This document shows, in pieces, positions 17,947 through 27,083 of a stretch of 56,771 nt of DNA. The notes under the pieces were generated by a model, which did not search any database, had not been told where the DNA came from, and worked only from the letters and a program-made list of their open reading frames with translations. The translations under genes were made by a program, and so were the position numbers. The DNA is from an uncultured bacterium (GTDB lineage: Bacteria; Planctomycetota; UBA1135), in assembly GCA_937919925.1 (NCBI GenBank), contig CALFOT010000093.1, forward strand, positions 1-56,771, read 5' to 3'. The stretch's first letter is position 1; each line of letters begins with the position of its first letter.

Positions 17947-18576
17947 GGGTTCAGAACTACCCCAATAGACTTGATTCTGCTGCCAAACCAAGCTGCCAGC
18001 CATCAACAGTTGCAACGCTTCCGGATAGGCTTCTACTTCGGCGGCAAATACCTTCGCAGCAACACTCTCCGCAGTATCTCCGGCGCAGACTTGCACCGCC
18101 GTTTGTAAGACCACCGGGCCTTGATCGTACTCCGAGGTTGCAAAGTGTACGGTGCAGCCAGTTACCGGTACTGCATCGGCGATGACGGCTTGGTGGACAT
18201 GATGTCCCCAGAATCCCTTGCCGCCATAAGCTGGCAGCAACGCTGGATGAATGTTGAGCACCCGCCCCTCCAATTCGGGGGGAATGGGCAACAACTGCAA
18301 CCAACCAGCTAAAATAACCCAATCAGGCCGCGCTTCCAAAATCGCCCCGATTAATAAATCGTTGCGGCGCGCACCATCAGGGTAGTTGCGCGGACCAATC
18401 ACTAACATCGGTAGTTGCAAACGCCGCGCGCGCTGCGCAGCGCCGAGGTCGCTGCGTGAGACCACCACCAGAGTGATTTCGGCAGCCAATTGGCCATTGA
18501 GAATACGGGTCTGCAAATTCTCAAGAGTGCGGCCACCGCCTGACGCAAGGACGACAAGGCGAGCAGGGTGCCTCAC
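17941..18576 (-). CDS. purN: Phosphoribosylglycinamide formyltransferase PurN
   Basis: It transfers a formyl group from 10-formyl-tetrahydrofolate to GAR in purine synthesis; 211 residues. Visible features are the nucleotide loop LASGGGRTLENL and the catalytic region VLNIHPALLPAYGGKGFWG (Asn and His). EYDQGPVVLQ supplies the Asp of the N-H-D triad. The GTG start at 18576 overlaps the kinase stop (GTGA), which is better evidence than the in-frame extension to 18615. Placing purN behind a kinase gene is unusual. Other pur genes are absent here. Confidence 0.92.
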   Translation of the reverse strand: MRHPARLVVLASGGGRTLENLQTRILNGQLAAEITLVVVSRSDLGAAQRARRLQLPMLVIGPRNYPDGARRNDLLIGAILEARPDWVILAGWLQLLPIPPELEGRVLNIHPALLPAYGGKGFWGHHVHQAVIADAVPVTGCTVHFATSEYDQGPVVLQTAVQVCAGDTAESVAAKVFAAEVEAYPEALQLLMAGSLVWQQNQVYWGSSEPL

Positions 18577-21155
18577 GGTTTGAATCCCCAGGCACTGGCG
18601 CCGGACGAACTCCACGCAGAAAGTAAGGAAAATTCCATGCTCAAGCCGCGCGCGAACAATAACGCTTCGTAACTATCCGCATCGGCAAGCGACTCACAGA
18701 GATCCAGGAGTTGTTGCAAGGCCAAGATTTCAGCTTGCACGGTGGCCGTCGCCGGGGCTGGCGTGTTATGAAGAATGGTGAGCCAGCCTTCCACTAAGGC
18801 TGCTGTTTGCGCCGCGCGAACAGCGGAGGGAGGATGCTCACCCCAACTAGTTAACTCACGCGCTAGCTCCACTTCGGCGACCAATAGCAGCAAAGAAAAA
18901 CGCGAGTTGTCAGCCTCAATCTCTGGCCCAAGAACCTGCACCAGAAAATCCGCTAATCCCTGCGGAGTGCAAAAGGCGCGCCAAGGATCGGTACGCGCAA
19001 CGCGTTCGCCGCGCACTTGCACAAACAGTTGAACGCCGTCGCTATCAGCTTTGCTTGCGAAGGCGCGTTTACCATCCAGCGGCTCGGTAACATCGATTTG
19101 CGTGCTGCCATCAAGCCGTGCGTAAATCGCATCCATCACGCGTTGCGCATCCGCAAACAGAGAGGCGCGGGCCAGTAAGGCAACACGCAACCCTGCATGC
19201 TCACAAGCAGCACCAGCTTGTTCCAAAGCCGTTTGCGCAGCCGCGAACTCCATTTTTTCAGCAGCGCTGAACACTTGTTTCTGCAGCACCAAAACTGCCG
19301 TCAACCGAGTGCTATCGAAGGCGCGTTGCAACACTGCTTGTTGGGCAAGCTCCAGCGCATGCTCCATGCCGGCGAGTTGTTGCTGAAGCCCCTCCGCACC
19401 GCGGATGACACCTTCGAGCGATTCGGCAAAATGCTGACGCACTGCCAGCGCTTCCTGCCACTGTTGTGCTTGCAAAAATTCGGCGTGTTGTTGGGCCCAC
19501 TCTGCGAAAGCAGAATTACCAAGACTTTCCACCCGATTCCAGAGGGGTTCCAAGGAACTTGCCTCAAGTGGACTACCCGCAAGAGCTGTTTGAGCATGAC
19601 CATATCTTTGTTGCTCCAGTAACTCCAGCAAAGTCGTTTCCAATTGTGCGAGCTGGTCGGCAGCAGCTAAGTCTGCTGGCTGTGGATCGGCTTCCGTGGT
19701 TACGGTTTCTTGTTCCGTAACAATGGGTAAATTGCGCAGGCGCGCTATTTCATCCTGCGCTTGTTGACGAAAAGCACTGTGCGGATGGGCGGCCACAAAA
19801 CCCTGCAAGGCCAAGGTACGAAGCTTACCTTCTGGAGCATTGATGGCTTGCGTAAACGCCAACTCTGCCTGCAGCAAAGCGTTACGATCGCGTGCTTGCT
19901 GGGCACCTGGAGCTTCCACCTCCACCACTTGTGGATCCTCCGAGTTCAGCATGGAAAACAGCGACACACCCACGGCAATCACGGCCATAACCACCACTCC
20001 AAGCAACAAGCCATTAGACTTCTTCACATCTAAAAGGTTGTGAATTCCATCCAGGAGTTCATCAATATTGTTCGGCCGAGCATCAGGATCCTTGGCCATC
20101 AACCACTCAATCAAATCCTGTACTCCGGTGGGCGCATCGATACCAAGCGCTTTTAAACTGGGAATGGGTGAGTCACGATGACAACGCAAAATATCGCGCA
20201 CGCTTTCACCATCGAAGGGTGTGGCGTTGCTGAGCAAACGAAACAAAGTGCACCCCAAGCTATACAGATCCGAACGAAAGTCGATATGTTCGCCGCTGAC
20301 ACACTCGGGGGCCATAAAGTGCGGGGTGCCTCCTGCGCTTTGCTTTTCGACCATGCCGCGGGTTGCTGCCATACCCAAATCGGCGAGCTTGGTGCGCCCG
20401 TCAAGAGTCAACATCAAATTCTCTGGTTTGATATCACGGTGCACCAAATGGTGTTCGCGGGCGAAACGCAAAGCTTCGGCGCAATCCAGCACATGCACTA
20501 GAGCATCACGCCACGGCAACGCACCATGCTGCTCCAAAAGCATTTCTAAATCGCCGCCAGGCACCAACTCCATGGCGAAAAAATGCAAACCACGCTCAAA
20601 GCCTACATCATAAACTTGAACCAAGTTTGGGTGCGATAAGCGTCCGGCCGCAACCGCTTCGCGCTTAAAAGAAGCAACCGCTAACGGTGAACTTTTTGCT
20701 GCTTTGGGATCGAGGATTTTCAACGCGATTTCTCGCTCAAGATTGACCTGGAGCGCGCGATAAACCACGCCAACCGAGCCGTTGCCAAGCCGACTTAAAA
20801 TTCGGTAACCACCAAGATCCGTGCCGACCAGCGGATCGTGAACCACTTCTTCTCCCTCAGCAGCCAAAGTCCATTGCTGCTCTGCAAAACAACAAACTAG
20901 ATTTTCTCCAAAAGCGATTTCCGCTTGATCGCGCACCTTTTGGTCGACCAAAAATCCAAAGCCACCACGGCCTAAAAGCCGGATGCCTCCTTGGCCTGAA
21001 TCTTGTGCCACCAAACCAGGACGAGATTCCGGATCCTGGTGCAAGCGATCCAAATTGCCATCCGCGGAAACCAACAGAAATAGGGGAGTATCGCGGAGCA
21101 CAAAGGCTCCACCTTGGTCAAGACCAGCTTGGTTCCAGCGCAGACGTACAGTCAA
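18573..21155 (-). CDS. Transmembrane Ser/Thr protein kinase (PknB-type catalytic domain)
   Basis: 860 residues. The first 105 or so form a beta-rich, possibly FHA-like region (GGIRLLGRGGFGFLVDQ, then EIAFGENLVCCF); this assignment is tentative. The kinase domain follows with Gly loop LGNGSVGVVYRA, VAIK-type lysine in EIALKIL, catalytic loop VHRDIKPENLML and DLG (replacing DFG, common in bacterial kinases), plus GTPHFMAPE. One membrane helix (LLLGVVVMAVIAVGVSLFSML) lies near 385-405, with a long helical Gln/Ala-rich region and a C-terminal globular part outside. The start appears to be TTG, two bases after the yggS stop. The outer part may sense the envelope. Confidence 0.93.
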   Translation of the reverse strand: MTVRLRWNQAGLDQGGAFVLRDTPLFLLVSADGNLDRLHQDPESRPGLVAQDSGQGGIRLLGRGGFGFLVDQKVRDQAEIAFGENLVCCFAEQQWTLAAEGEEVVHDPLVGTDLGGYRILSRLGNGSVGVVYRALQVNLEREIALKILDPKAAKSSPLAVASFKREAVAAGRLSHPNLVQVYDVGFERGLHFFAMELVPGGDLEMLLEQHGALPWRDALVHVLDCAEALRFAREHHLVHRDIKPENLMLTLDGRTKLADLGMAATRGMVEKQSAGGTPHFMAPECVSGEHIDFRSDLYSLGCTLFRLLSNATPFDGESVRDILRCHRDSPIPSLKALGIDAPTGVQDLIEWLMAKDPDARPNNIDELLDGIHNLLDVKKSNGLLLGVVVMAVIAVGVSLFSMLNSEDPQVVEVEAPGAQQARDRNALLQAELAFTQAINAPEGKLRTLALQGFVAAHPHSAFRQQAQDEIARLRNLPIVTEQETVTTEADPQPADLAAADQLAQLETTLLELLEQQRYGHAQTALAGSPLEASSLEPLWNRVESLGNSAFAEWAQQHAEFLQAQQWQEALAVRQHFAESLEGVIRGAEGLQQQLAGMEHALELAQQAVLQRAFDSTRLTAVLVLQKQVFSAAEKMEFAAAQTALEQAGAACEHAGLRVALLARASLFADAQRVMDAIYARLDGSTQIDVTEPLDGKRAFASKADSDGVQLFVQVRGERVARTDPWRAFCTPQGLADFLVQVLGPEIEADNSRFSLLLLVAEVELARELTSWGEHPPSAVRAAQTAALVEGWLTILHNTPAPATATVQAEILALQQLLDLCESLADADSYEALLFARGLSMEFSLLSAWSSSGASAWGFKP

Positions 21156-21157
21156 AA

Positions 21158-21853
21158 TCAGTAGGTGGCAGGGGGCGGGAAGATGGCTCGCCCAACTCTT
21201 ACAAGATTAGCCCCTTCCTCAATGGCGGTTTCGAAGTCTCCAGACATCCCCATGGACAAGAGGGCGTCCAAGCCGAGGCGACCCACAGATTGTAAGTCCT
21301 GGAAGCATTTGTGCAGCGTGCTGAAACTACGCCGCAGAGCACGATCATCCTGGGTGGCCAATGCCAAGGTCATAAGCCCAGCACAATGCAGCTGCGGAGT
21401 GCTAGCGAGTTGATCCACTAACGCATCTAAATCTTGCAGCGTGCAGCCGTAGCGGCCGTCCTCGGGGTGCAGATTGACCTGCAGCAACACTGGATAAGGA
21501 CTTGTGCTCCCCATGGCAGCTAAGACTTGTGCGCAAAACTCTAAGGTTCGCACATCTCCCAAAGCCTGAAATATCTGCGCAGCAGCCAATCCGCGGCGCA
21601 CTTTATTGTGCTGGAGCGGGCCCAACAAGTGCCATTCTGCATCCGGCAAAACCAAGCGGTGCTGCTCCAAGGCCTGAACGCGATTATGCCCAAAGGCGCG
21701 CTGCCCTGCCTGCCAGGCTTCGAGCAAAGCCTCTGGCGTGGCGGTTTTGGCGACGGCAACCAACTGTATGGCGTCAGCATCCCGCCCGGAAGCCGCAGCC
21801 GCCGCATCGATACGCTGAAGGACTTCGCGAAGGCGGCTGGTAGTCGTACTCAT
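21158..21853 (-). CDS. yggS: PLP homeostasis protein YggS/PLPBP
   Basis: A 231-residue single-domain PLP-binding protein that buffers pyridoxal phosphate and affects amino-acid balance. The lysine that binds PLP is in LVAVAKTATPEAL (family VAVSKTxP). FGHNRVQAL, WHLLGPLQHNK and LSMGMSGDFETAIEEGANLVRVGRAIF are all family signatures. It heads the yggS-kinase-purN operon and is divergent from ald, another PLP/alanine-related gene. Confidence 0.94.
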   Translation of the reverse strand: MSTTTSRLREVLQRIDAAAAASGRDADAIQLVAVAKTATPEALLEAWQAGQRAFGHNRVQALEQHRLVLPDAEWHLLGPLQHNKVRRGLAAAQIFQALGDVRTLEFCAQVLAAMGSTSPYPVLLQVNLHPEDGRYGCTLQDLDALVDQLASTPQLHCAGLMTLALATQDDRALRRSFSTLHKCFQDLQSVGRLGLDALLSMGMSGDFETAIEEGANLVRVGRAIFPPPATY

Positions 21854-21877
21854 GGGGGAACTATTTATTTTCTGGGA

Positions 21878-21904
21878 CTAGGGCTATGGATGGCGCGGCC
21901 CTAG
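21878..21904. promoter_or_regulatory. Inverted repeat CTAGGGC-N13-GCCCTAG between yggS and ald
   Basis: Perfect 7-bp arms at 21878-21884 and 21898-21904, ending 30 bases before the ald ATG. This is the layout of an operator, for example for a Lrp/AldR-type regulator. No regulator gene is in view. Confidence 0.42.
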
Positions 21905-21934
21905 AATGTGCCACTTCCACCCCTGGAAAACATC

Positions 21935-23053
21935 ATGATTCTCGGCATACCAAAAGAAATTAAGGTCCTCGAAGCTCGGGTTGCACTCACTCCTACTGGC
22001 GCACATGCGTTGGTGGAGGCTGGCCACACGGTACTCATCGAAACCTCCGCCGGCTGTGGCTCAGGCTTCTCAAACGAAGAGTACGCCGCTGCCGGAGCCA
22101 AGATTGTAAGCCACGCTGATGAAGTGTGGGCAAAGGCCGAAATGATTGTGAAAGTGAAGGAGCCGCAGCCAGTGGAAATCGCGCGTGCGCGGCCTGGCCA
22201 AACTATCTTCACATACTTCCACTTCGCCGCCGACCGCGCGTTAACCGAAGGCATGTTGGCTACTGGCGCCCATTGCTTTGCTTACGAGACCTTGCAAGAT
22301 GGCCGCCATTTGCCACTTTTAACCCCGATGTCAGAAGTTGCCGGGCGTATGGCTGTGCAAGAAGGCGCCAAAGCATTGCAAGCGCCACAAGGTGGCCGGG
22401 GCGTTTTACTGGGCGGCTTGCCCGGTGTCGCTCCCTCGAATGTCATGATCCTTGGGGGCGGTGTCGTGGGCACCCAAGCGGCATGGATGGCTGCCGGCCT
22501 CGGCGCAAACGTGTATATTTTTGATGTGGATTTGGAGCGCATGCGCTACCTCGAAGACGTCATGCCACCGAATGTCACCACGATTTACAGCAGCCGCGGC
22601 GCCATTCGGGAAATGCTGCCGCATACTGATTTGCTGATTGGCGCAGTGTTAATTATGGGCGCACGCGCACCCAAATTGGTGCTGAAAGAGGATTTGAAAC
22701 TGATGCAGAATGGCGCGGTCATCGTCGATGTCGCCGTCGATCAAGGTGGTTGTATTGAAACTTGCCGCCCAACGACTCACGAAAACCCTACCTTCGTGAT
22801 TGACGGCGTAGTCCATTACTGTGTGGCCAACATGCCGGGTGCCGTTCCGCGTACCAGCACCTTCGGCTTGACCAACGCAACTTTACCCTATGTGTTGCGC
22901 CTCGCTTCCAGCGGCCCGAAAAACGCCGTCTTGAATGATCCGCGCATGGCCACTTGTGCCAACGTGCTGGCCGGCAAACTCACCCATAGTGCAGTTGCGA
23001 AAGCTTTCGATATGGAGTGGACAGCCGCAACGGAAGTCGCAGCCACTCTTTAA
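21935..23053 (+). CDS. ald: Alanine dehydrogenase
   Basis: NAD-dependent oxidative deamination of L-alanine to pyruvate and ammonia, 372 residues, the usual family length. It opens MILGIPKEIKVLEARVALTP. The pyruvate-binding Lys is in VKVKEPQP and the catalytic His in FTYFHFAAD. The Rossmann loop is ILGGGVVGTQAAWMA. The C-terminal NMPGAVPRTSTFGLTNATLPY is characteristic. The ATG at 21935 was chosen over the GTG at 21908 because the family begins exactly there and GGAAAA lies just upstream. Confidence 0.96.
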   Translation: MILGIPKEIKVLEARVALTPTGAHALVEAGHTVLIETSAGCGSGFSNEEYAAAGAKIVSHADEVWAKAEMIVKVKEPQPVEIARARPGQTIFTYFHFAADRALTEGMLATGAHCFAYETLQDGRHLPLLTPMSEVAGRMAVQEGAKALQAPQGGRGVLLGGLPGVAPSNVMILGGGVVGTQAAWMAAGLGANVYIFDVDLERMRYLEDVMPPNVTTIYSSRGAIREMLPHTDLLIGAVLIMGARAPKLVLKEDLKLMQNGAVIVDVAVDQGGCIETCRPTTHENPTFVIDGVVHYCVANMPGAVPRTSTFGLTNATLPYVLRLASSGPKNAVLNDPRMATCANVLAGKLTHSAVAKAFDMEWTAATEVAATL

Positions 23054-23076
23054 TCCCAGCATCATCCCCAATCATC

Positions 23077-23883
23077 GTGCCACTGCTCGCCATCGTTTTG
23101 ATACTTGCAGTGTTGCAAGGGCTCACCGAGTATTTGCCGGTTTCGTCATCCGGTCACTTGGTGCTGGCCAAACATTTCTTGCCCGGCGGGGAACAGCTAG
23201 CTACCGATGCCTCTTTAGAAGTCCTCCTGCATCTTGGCACCTTGTTGGCGGTGGTCGTTTTTTACCGCAAGCGCGTGGTAGACCTCGCGCGTGGTTTTTT
23301 TGGTTTGGGCCCCGATGTCCAGGAACAACGACGGCTCGTTGGCTTGATGTTCATCGCATCCATTCCGGCGGGTGTGGTTGGCCTGGGATTCGAGCATCAA
23401 ATCGATCATCTCTTTGCTTCACCCTTGCCAGCCGCATGTGCCTTGCTCTTCACCGGCTGCGTCCTTTGGTATGCCAAACGCTTACGCGTGGATGGCAAGC
23501 GGCTCTCACAACTCACTTGGCAGGGTGCCTTGTTGATTGGATGTTTGCAGGCTTTCGCGATTCTTCCGGGGATTTCGCGCTCAGGCATGACCATCGTGAC
23601 TGGCCTCCGCCTCGGGTTATCCGCTGAGAACGCTGCTGCTTTCAGTTTTCTGATCTCCATCCCTGCGATTCTTGGCGCGGCATTGCTCAAGCTCAGAGAT
23701 GTCGAGTCCACCGCCGGCATGGGAATTACCGAAATTAGTTTGGCCCTCGCCACTTCGTTTGTAGTTGGCCTTGCCGCCCTCGGCCTACTGGTGTGGATTG
23801 CTCGCCAACGCAAGCTTCACTACTTCGCGCCCTATTGCTGGGCACTGGGGGCAGGAGCACTTGTTGCCGGCCTAATTGGCTAA
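23077..23883 (+). CDS. uppP: Undecaprenyl-diphosphatase UppP/BacA
   Basis: It regenerates the lipid carrier undecaprenyl phosphate for peptidoglycan and surface polysaccharide synthesis. 268 residues with about eight membrane helices. The two family motifs are intact: GLTEYLPVSSSGHLVLA and PGISRSGMTIVTGL. The GTG at 23077 was chosen because the protein then has the typical N-terminus; the frame is open to 23017 but that part overlaps ald. The short gap to ald suggests co-transcription. Confidence 0.94.
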   Translation: MPLLAIVLILAVLQGLTEYLPVSSSGHLVLAKHFLPGGEQLATDASLEVLLHLGTLLAVVVFYRKRVVDLARGFFGLGPDVQEQRRLVGLMFIASIPAGVVGLGFEHQIDHLFASPLPAACALLFTGCVLWYAKRLRVDGKRLSQLTWQGALLIGCLQAFAILPGISRSGMTIVTGLRLGLSAENAAAFSFLISIPAILGAALLKLRDVESTAGMGITEISLALATSFVVGLAALGLLVWIARQRKLHYFAPYCWALGAGALVAGLIG

Positions 23884-23892
23884 GACGTAGCT

Positions 23893-24981
23893 CTAGCCGC
23901 TGCGTTGGTACCGCTTCACCCAAGCGGCAAGTTCATCGCCGGGGCATTCGGTATTCTTCAACTCGCGGTGGCCTTGTACCTGGCTGGCCTTGATGTTGTA
24001 GATTTGACGCAACTGATCAACCAACCGTTCCAGCGTGGCCATTTGCGCAGCGCTGGGGCGTTGCGCTTTTGCATAAGAGGCGCCACGCTCGGGCTGCGCG
24101 GAAAAGTTACCCAGTAAACAGATACCAATATTGCCGATGTTGAAATCACCGGAAGCATGTGCACCTTGGGCGTACAGCGGACGTCCTTCAACCACGCGAC
24201 CCGCGCGATCGATTAAGAAGTGATAACCGATATCCGCCATTGGGTCATCGCGGTGCATATGAGTGGCCTGCACATTGCGTACTTCTGCAGCGGTAGCACT
24301 TACCGACGTAGCGGTAAATGGTTCTGCGGTATGGTGAATCGCAATACGATACGGCGTGGTCATGCGATCCCAGTTGGATTGCATCGCTGCCGCACCCCAT
24401 TGAGCGCGGGTGATATCAACCTGTATTTGCCCGACCATCGCCGGGTTCGATTTTTCCACCGGCCCGGTCAGATGAGAAGCTTCCATATAAGCACTCATCC
24501 GCTGACTCAGCAGATCACTCCCGGCAGCGACGGCGTCGCCACGCACAGCCGCTAAGAGAAAATCTACTTCTTGTTGCGCTGGAACTTCCAGGTTTTCGCG
24601 CGAGCGTTCGAGGTGGGGTACACCCAACGCAACTTGGCCATCTAAAAAGTAACTCAAACCAATGCCGCGTTCCGCTTGCGCCATTTCACTTGCAGCCAGA
24701 CGTCCGCCTTTGGCTTCATAAAAAGTGATGCGCGCTTCCTTGGCATTGCCGAGTTGTAAAGACAGTTCTCCCATCGCCAAACGCGCCTCACTCCGATCCG
24801 CGCTGGTAAGCCGGGGTAGCTGTTGCTCCCACCAAGAAAGACGTTCCTGCGCGCTCAATCCACCGGGAGGCGACATCACTGGGGCTTCCAAACCCATGGG
24901 CAGAGATCGCGGAGGGGGACTTTGGCATGCCCCCACAAATGAAAGCAACACGGCGAAGGCGACGGCGGAACGAAATGGCAT
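23893..24981 (-). CDS. Lipoprotein N-acetylmuramoyl-L-alanine amidase (Amidase_2)
   Basis: A predicted murein amidase of 362 residues. The N-terminus has a signal peptide ending in a lipobox (LLSFVGAC), so it is probably lipid-anchored in the envelope. A helical TPR-like part follows (about 40-190). The Amidase_2/PGRP domain has zinc-ligand candidates in IAIHHTAEP, the substrate-loop motif GYHFLIDRAGRVVEGRP, and a final HRELKNTECPGD with His and Cys. The ATG at 24981 was selected from the signal peptide; the open frame to 25230 overlaps tmk in the other direction. It points to maintained peptidoglycan in this organism. Confidence 0.88.
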   Translation of the reverse strand: MPFRSAVAFAVLLSFVGACQSPPPRSLPMGLEAPVMSPPGGLSAQERLSWWEQQLPRLTSADRSEARLAMGELSLQLGNAKEARITFYEAKGGRLAASEMAQAERGIGLSYFLDGQVALGVPHLERSRENLEVPAQQEVDFLLAAVRGDAVAAGSDLLSQRMSAYMEASHLTGPVEKSNPAMVGQIQVDITRAQWGAAAMQSNWDRMTTPYRIAIHHTAEPFTATSVSATAAEVRNVQATHMHRDDPMADIGYHFLIDRAGRVVEGRPLYAQGAHASGDFNIGNIGICLLGNFSAQPERGASYAKAQRPSAAQMATLERLVDQLRQIYNIKASQVQGHRELKNTECPGDELAAWVKRYQRSG

Positions 24982-25040
24982 GACAAAGACTATCCGCCAA
25001 CCCACCTCGATTTCTAGTCTGGAGCGTTTAGGATATGCCC

Positions 25041-25673
25041 ATGACATCGGCCTTTTGGGTGCTTGAAGGTATGGACGGCTGCGGCAAGACCACGCAAGCC
25101 AAGCTTCTGGTAGCAGCATTACAAGCCGAAGGTCGCCATCCCTTGCACCTGCGCGAGCCTGGTAGCACCGAGCTGGGTGAGGGCCTACGCACCATGTTGC
25201 TCGACAAAAAACGTCAAGACTGGGATCCACGCTCCGAAGCCCTGCTGTTTTTTGCTGCTCGCAATCAGTTGTTGCACGAAGCGATTGGCCCCGCCTTGGA
25301 CTCCGGGCGGGATGTGGTTTGTGAGCGTTTCACCCCGTCCACACTGGCTTACCAAGGGCAAACTCCGGCTTTGAGTGCCTGGGTTTTAGAGCTGGATCGC
25401 TTGGTGGTGGCGCCCGCCCAGCGGCCCAACTGCATCTTCATTTTGGATCTTGCCGCCGCAGAAAGTTTCGCCCGAGTAGGAGGGGAAACAGGCGTAGAGG
25501 AGCACGATAGTTTTGAATCACGCGGTCTCGCCTTCCAGCAACGCGTGCGCGACGGTTATCTCGCGTACTCCCACGCCTTCCCACACAACACCGAAGTGAT
25601 CCCTGTAGCCGGGAAATCCATGGCCACCATCGCGGAGGATATCTTCCGGCAAACCCAGCTGCGGCGCTCATGA
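25041..25673 (+). CDS. tmk: Thymidylate kinase
   Basis: It phosphorylates dTMP to dTDP. About 210 residues. P-loop LEGMDGCGKTTQAK, the REPGST motif (LREPGSTELGE) and the DRX-type motif ERFTPSTLAYQG are present. An ATG at 25035 is also in frame (two residues longer); AGGA at 25030 suits the 25041 start. The next gene overlaps by ATGA, as often seen for tmk and the clamp-loader delta-prime gene. Confidence 0.94.
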   Translation: MTSAFWVLEGMDGCGKTTQAKLLVAALQAEGRHPLHLREPGSTELGEGLRTMLLDKKRQDWDPRSEALLFFAARNQLLHEAIGPALDSGRDVVCERFTPSTLAYQGQTPALSAWVLELDRLVVAPAQRPNCIFILDLAAAESFARVGGETGVEEHDSFESRGLAFQQRVRDGYLAYSHAFPHNTEVIPVAGKSMATIAEDIFRQTQLRRS

Positions 25674-26545
25674 GAAGTCGCTTTCGTCGCGAAAAAGCTG
25701 CTGGCCATTTGGCGGACGCCTACTTGTTGGTGGGGCCCTCACGGTCCATGCTGCGCCAAACCGCTCTAGAGTGTGCTGCTGAGTTGCTGGATGCGCAGCA
25801 GGATGTCAACCTGCACGCCGATTTCGCTCTATTTGATCCCGTCGCCATGGGGCTGACGGGGGGGCTCAAAGTGGAGCACATTGCCTACCGCAAAGAAGGG
25901 GTCCCGTGTCTGGAGAGCAGTCTCCGTTATCGGCCTGTCAGCGGCCGCTACCGCGCGGTGGTGCTGCTGGATGCCGATCACATGACAGCCGATGCTCATG
26001 GTGCCCTGCTAAAAACCACCGAAGAACCGCCCCAGGATACGGTGCTGTTTTTCACCACTACGGAGCTTTTCGCCCTCAGCCCGGCGTTGCGCTCGCGCTG
26101 CAGGATTTGGCGGGTGGCCCACCTAGCCGCAGAGGATCTGCAGCAGCAAGCCTTGGCAGCTGGCATCACCAGTGACAGCTGGCAGCCACTGAAACTCGCC
26201 TGCGGGTCCGGAGAGGCCGTTTTGGAACTGAGTCAAGACGACCGCAACTTCCTACTGCAAGGCTGGGCAGCCCTCGAACCTTGGCTTCACGGCCAAGCCA
26301 ATCTGGATAGCTGGTGCTATGTCCCAGAAGCCAGCAGTCTGGCGGAGCAGCGTCGCCTCGGCCTCCTGCTCTTGGGGGCTATTCGGGCCTGGATACTAGC
26401 CCCAGGACTTGATGCCGATCCGGAGCTCTTATTGTTCCAAAGTCGCTGGTGTTTGCGCCTCGATCGCGCCATCGGTCGCATCGCCGGACAAGTGACTCCC
26501 GCGCTGGTTTTTCAGGATTTAGGCAATCTTTCTTGTGCTCCCTAA
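25670..26545 (+). CDS. DNA polymerase III delta-prime-like subunit (HolB-like)
   Basis: A 291-residue AAA+ clamp-loader relative. The Walker A site is degenerate (GPSRSMLRQT), as expected for the non-hydrolysing delta-prime subunit. DADHMTADAHGALLKTTEEPP matches the DANLLTxxAxNALLKTLEEPP motif, and SRC is retained in ALRSRCRIWRV. The zinc-binding cysteines seen in many delta-prime proteins are missing and the chain is shorter than the usual 330 residues. The overlap with tmk is the standard neighbourhood and strengthens the call. Confidence 0.82.
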   Translation: MRSRFRREKAAGHLADAYLLVGPSRSMLRQTALECAAELLDAQQDVNLHADFALFDPVAMGLTGGLKVEHIAYRKEGVPCLESSLRYRPVSGRYRAVVLLDADHMTADAHGALLKTTEEPPQDTVLFFTTTELFALSPALRSRCRIWRVAHLAAEDLQQQALAAGITSDSWQPLKLACGSGEAVLELSQDDRNFLLQGWAALEPWLHGQANLDSWCYVPEASSLAEQRRLGLLLLGAIRAWILAPGLDADPELLLFQSRWCLRLDRAIGRIAGQVTPALVFQDLGNLSCAP

Positions 26546-26669
26546 TCGCTTACTACTACGCATTTTCCGCATTTGCAACTTCCCTTCCTGGGGTTTCGGT
26601 TAAAATCGTTTCAAAGTGGCCGGCATACTTTCCTCATCCGGTCCGATAGTTAGCGTGGGAAGAAAGTTG

Positions 26670-27083
26670 ATGGACGACCGCAAACTGCAACCACTCATTC
26701 GAGAAATTCGGATTACACACCAACGTCGGTATGCGGAAGCCGCGTATTTTTTCGTACTCGAGGCTCTGGATTACACCATTTTCCTCGAGAGCCAAGACCG
26801 CGGCATCGCGTCCACTAGACAAAGTTGCGCGGTGCAGCATATTTCTCCACAAGAGCTGTTAGACGGCCTTCGTCGCTATGCTCAAGAAGAGTTCGGCCCG
26901 CTCGCTCCTTATGCTTTCCGCTCGTGGGGGGTGACTTCAACGGAAGATTTTGGCATTCTGGTATTCCAGATGTGCGAGGCCGGGTTGCTGAATAAAACGG
27001 ATCAAGACCGGCCCAAAGATTTTGCCAACGGATTTGACTTCAGCAAGGCCTTCTCCAGTGCAGACCCGATAAGCGGCTCATGA
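26670..27083 (+). CDS. Conserved protein of the Planctomycetes/Verrucomicrobia (Minf_1886-type) family
   Basis: A 137-residue soluble protein. EAAYFFVLEALDYTIFLE, HISPQELLDGLRRYAQEEFGP and WGVTSTEDFGILVFQMCEAGLL match my memory of the small uncharacterised family described from Planctomycetes and Verrucomicrobia. No catalytic motif is visible. The ATG at 26670, preceded by GGGAAGAAAG, was preferred to upstream starts that add residues unlike the family. It overlaps the next gene by ATGA. It is useful mainly as a taxonomic marker. Confidence 0.83.
   Translation: MDDRKLQPLIREIRITHQRRYAEAAYFFVLEALDYTIFLESQDRGIASTRQSCAVQHISPQELLDGLRRYAQEEFGPLAPYAFRSWGVTSTEDFGILVFQMCEAGLLNKTDQDRPKDFANGFDFSKAFSSADPISGS

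Noticed and set aside
24982-25230. N-terminal extension of the amidase
   Set aside because: It overlaps tmk on the other strand, while the lipoprotein signal peptide begins exactly at 24981.
26573-26606. TTGCAA ... TAAAAT as a sigma-70 promoter before the gene at 26670
   Set aside because: The spacer is 22 bases, too long for a standard promoter; the -10-like TAAAAT alone is not enough.
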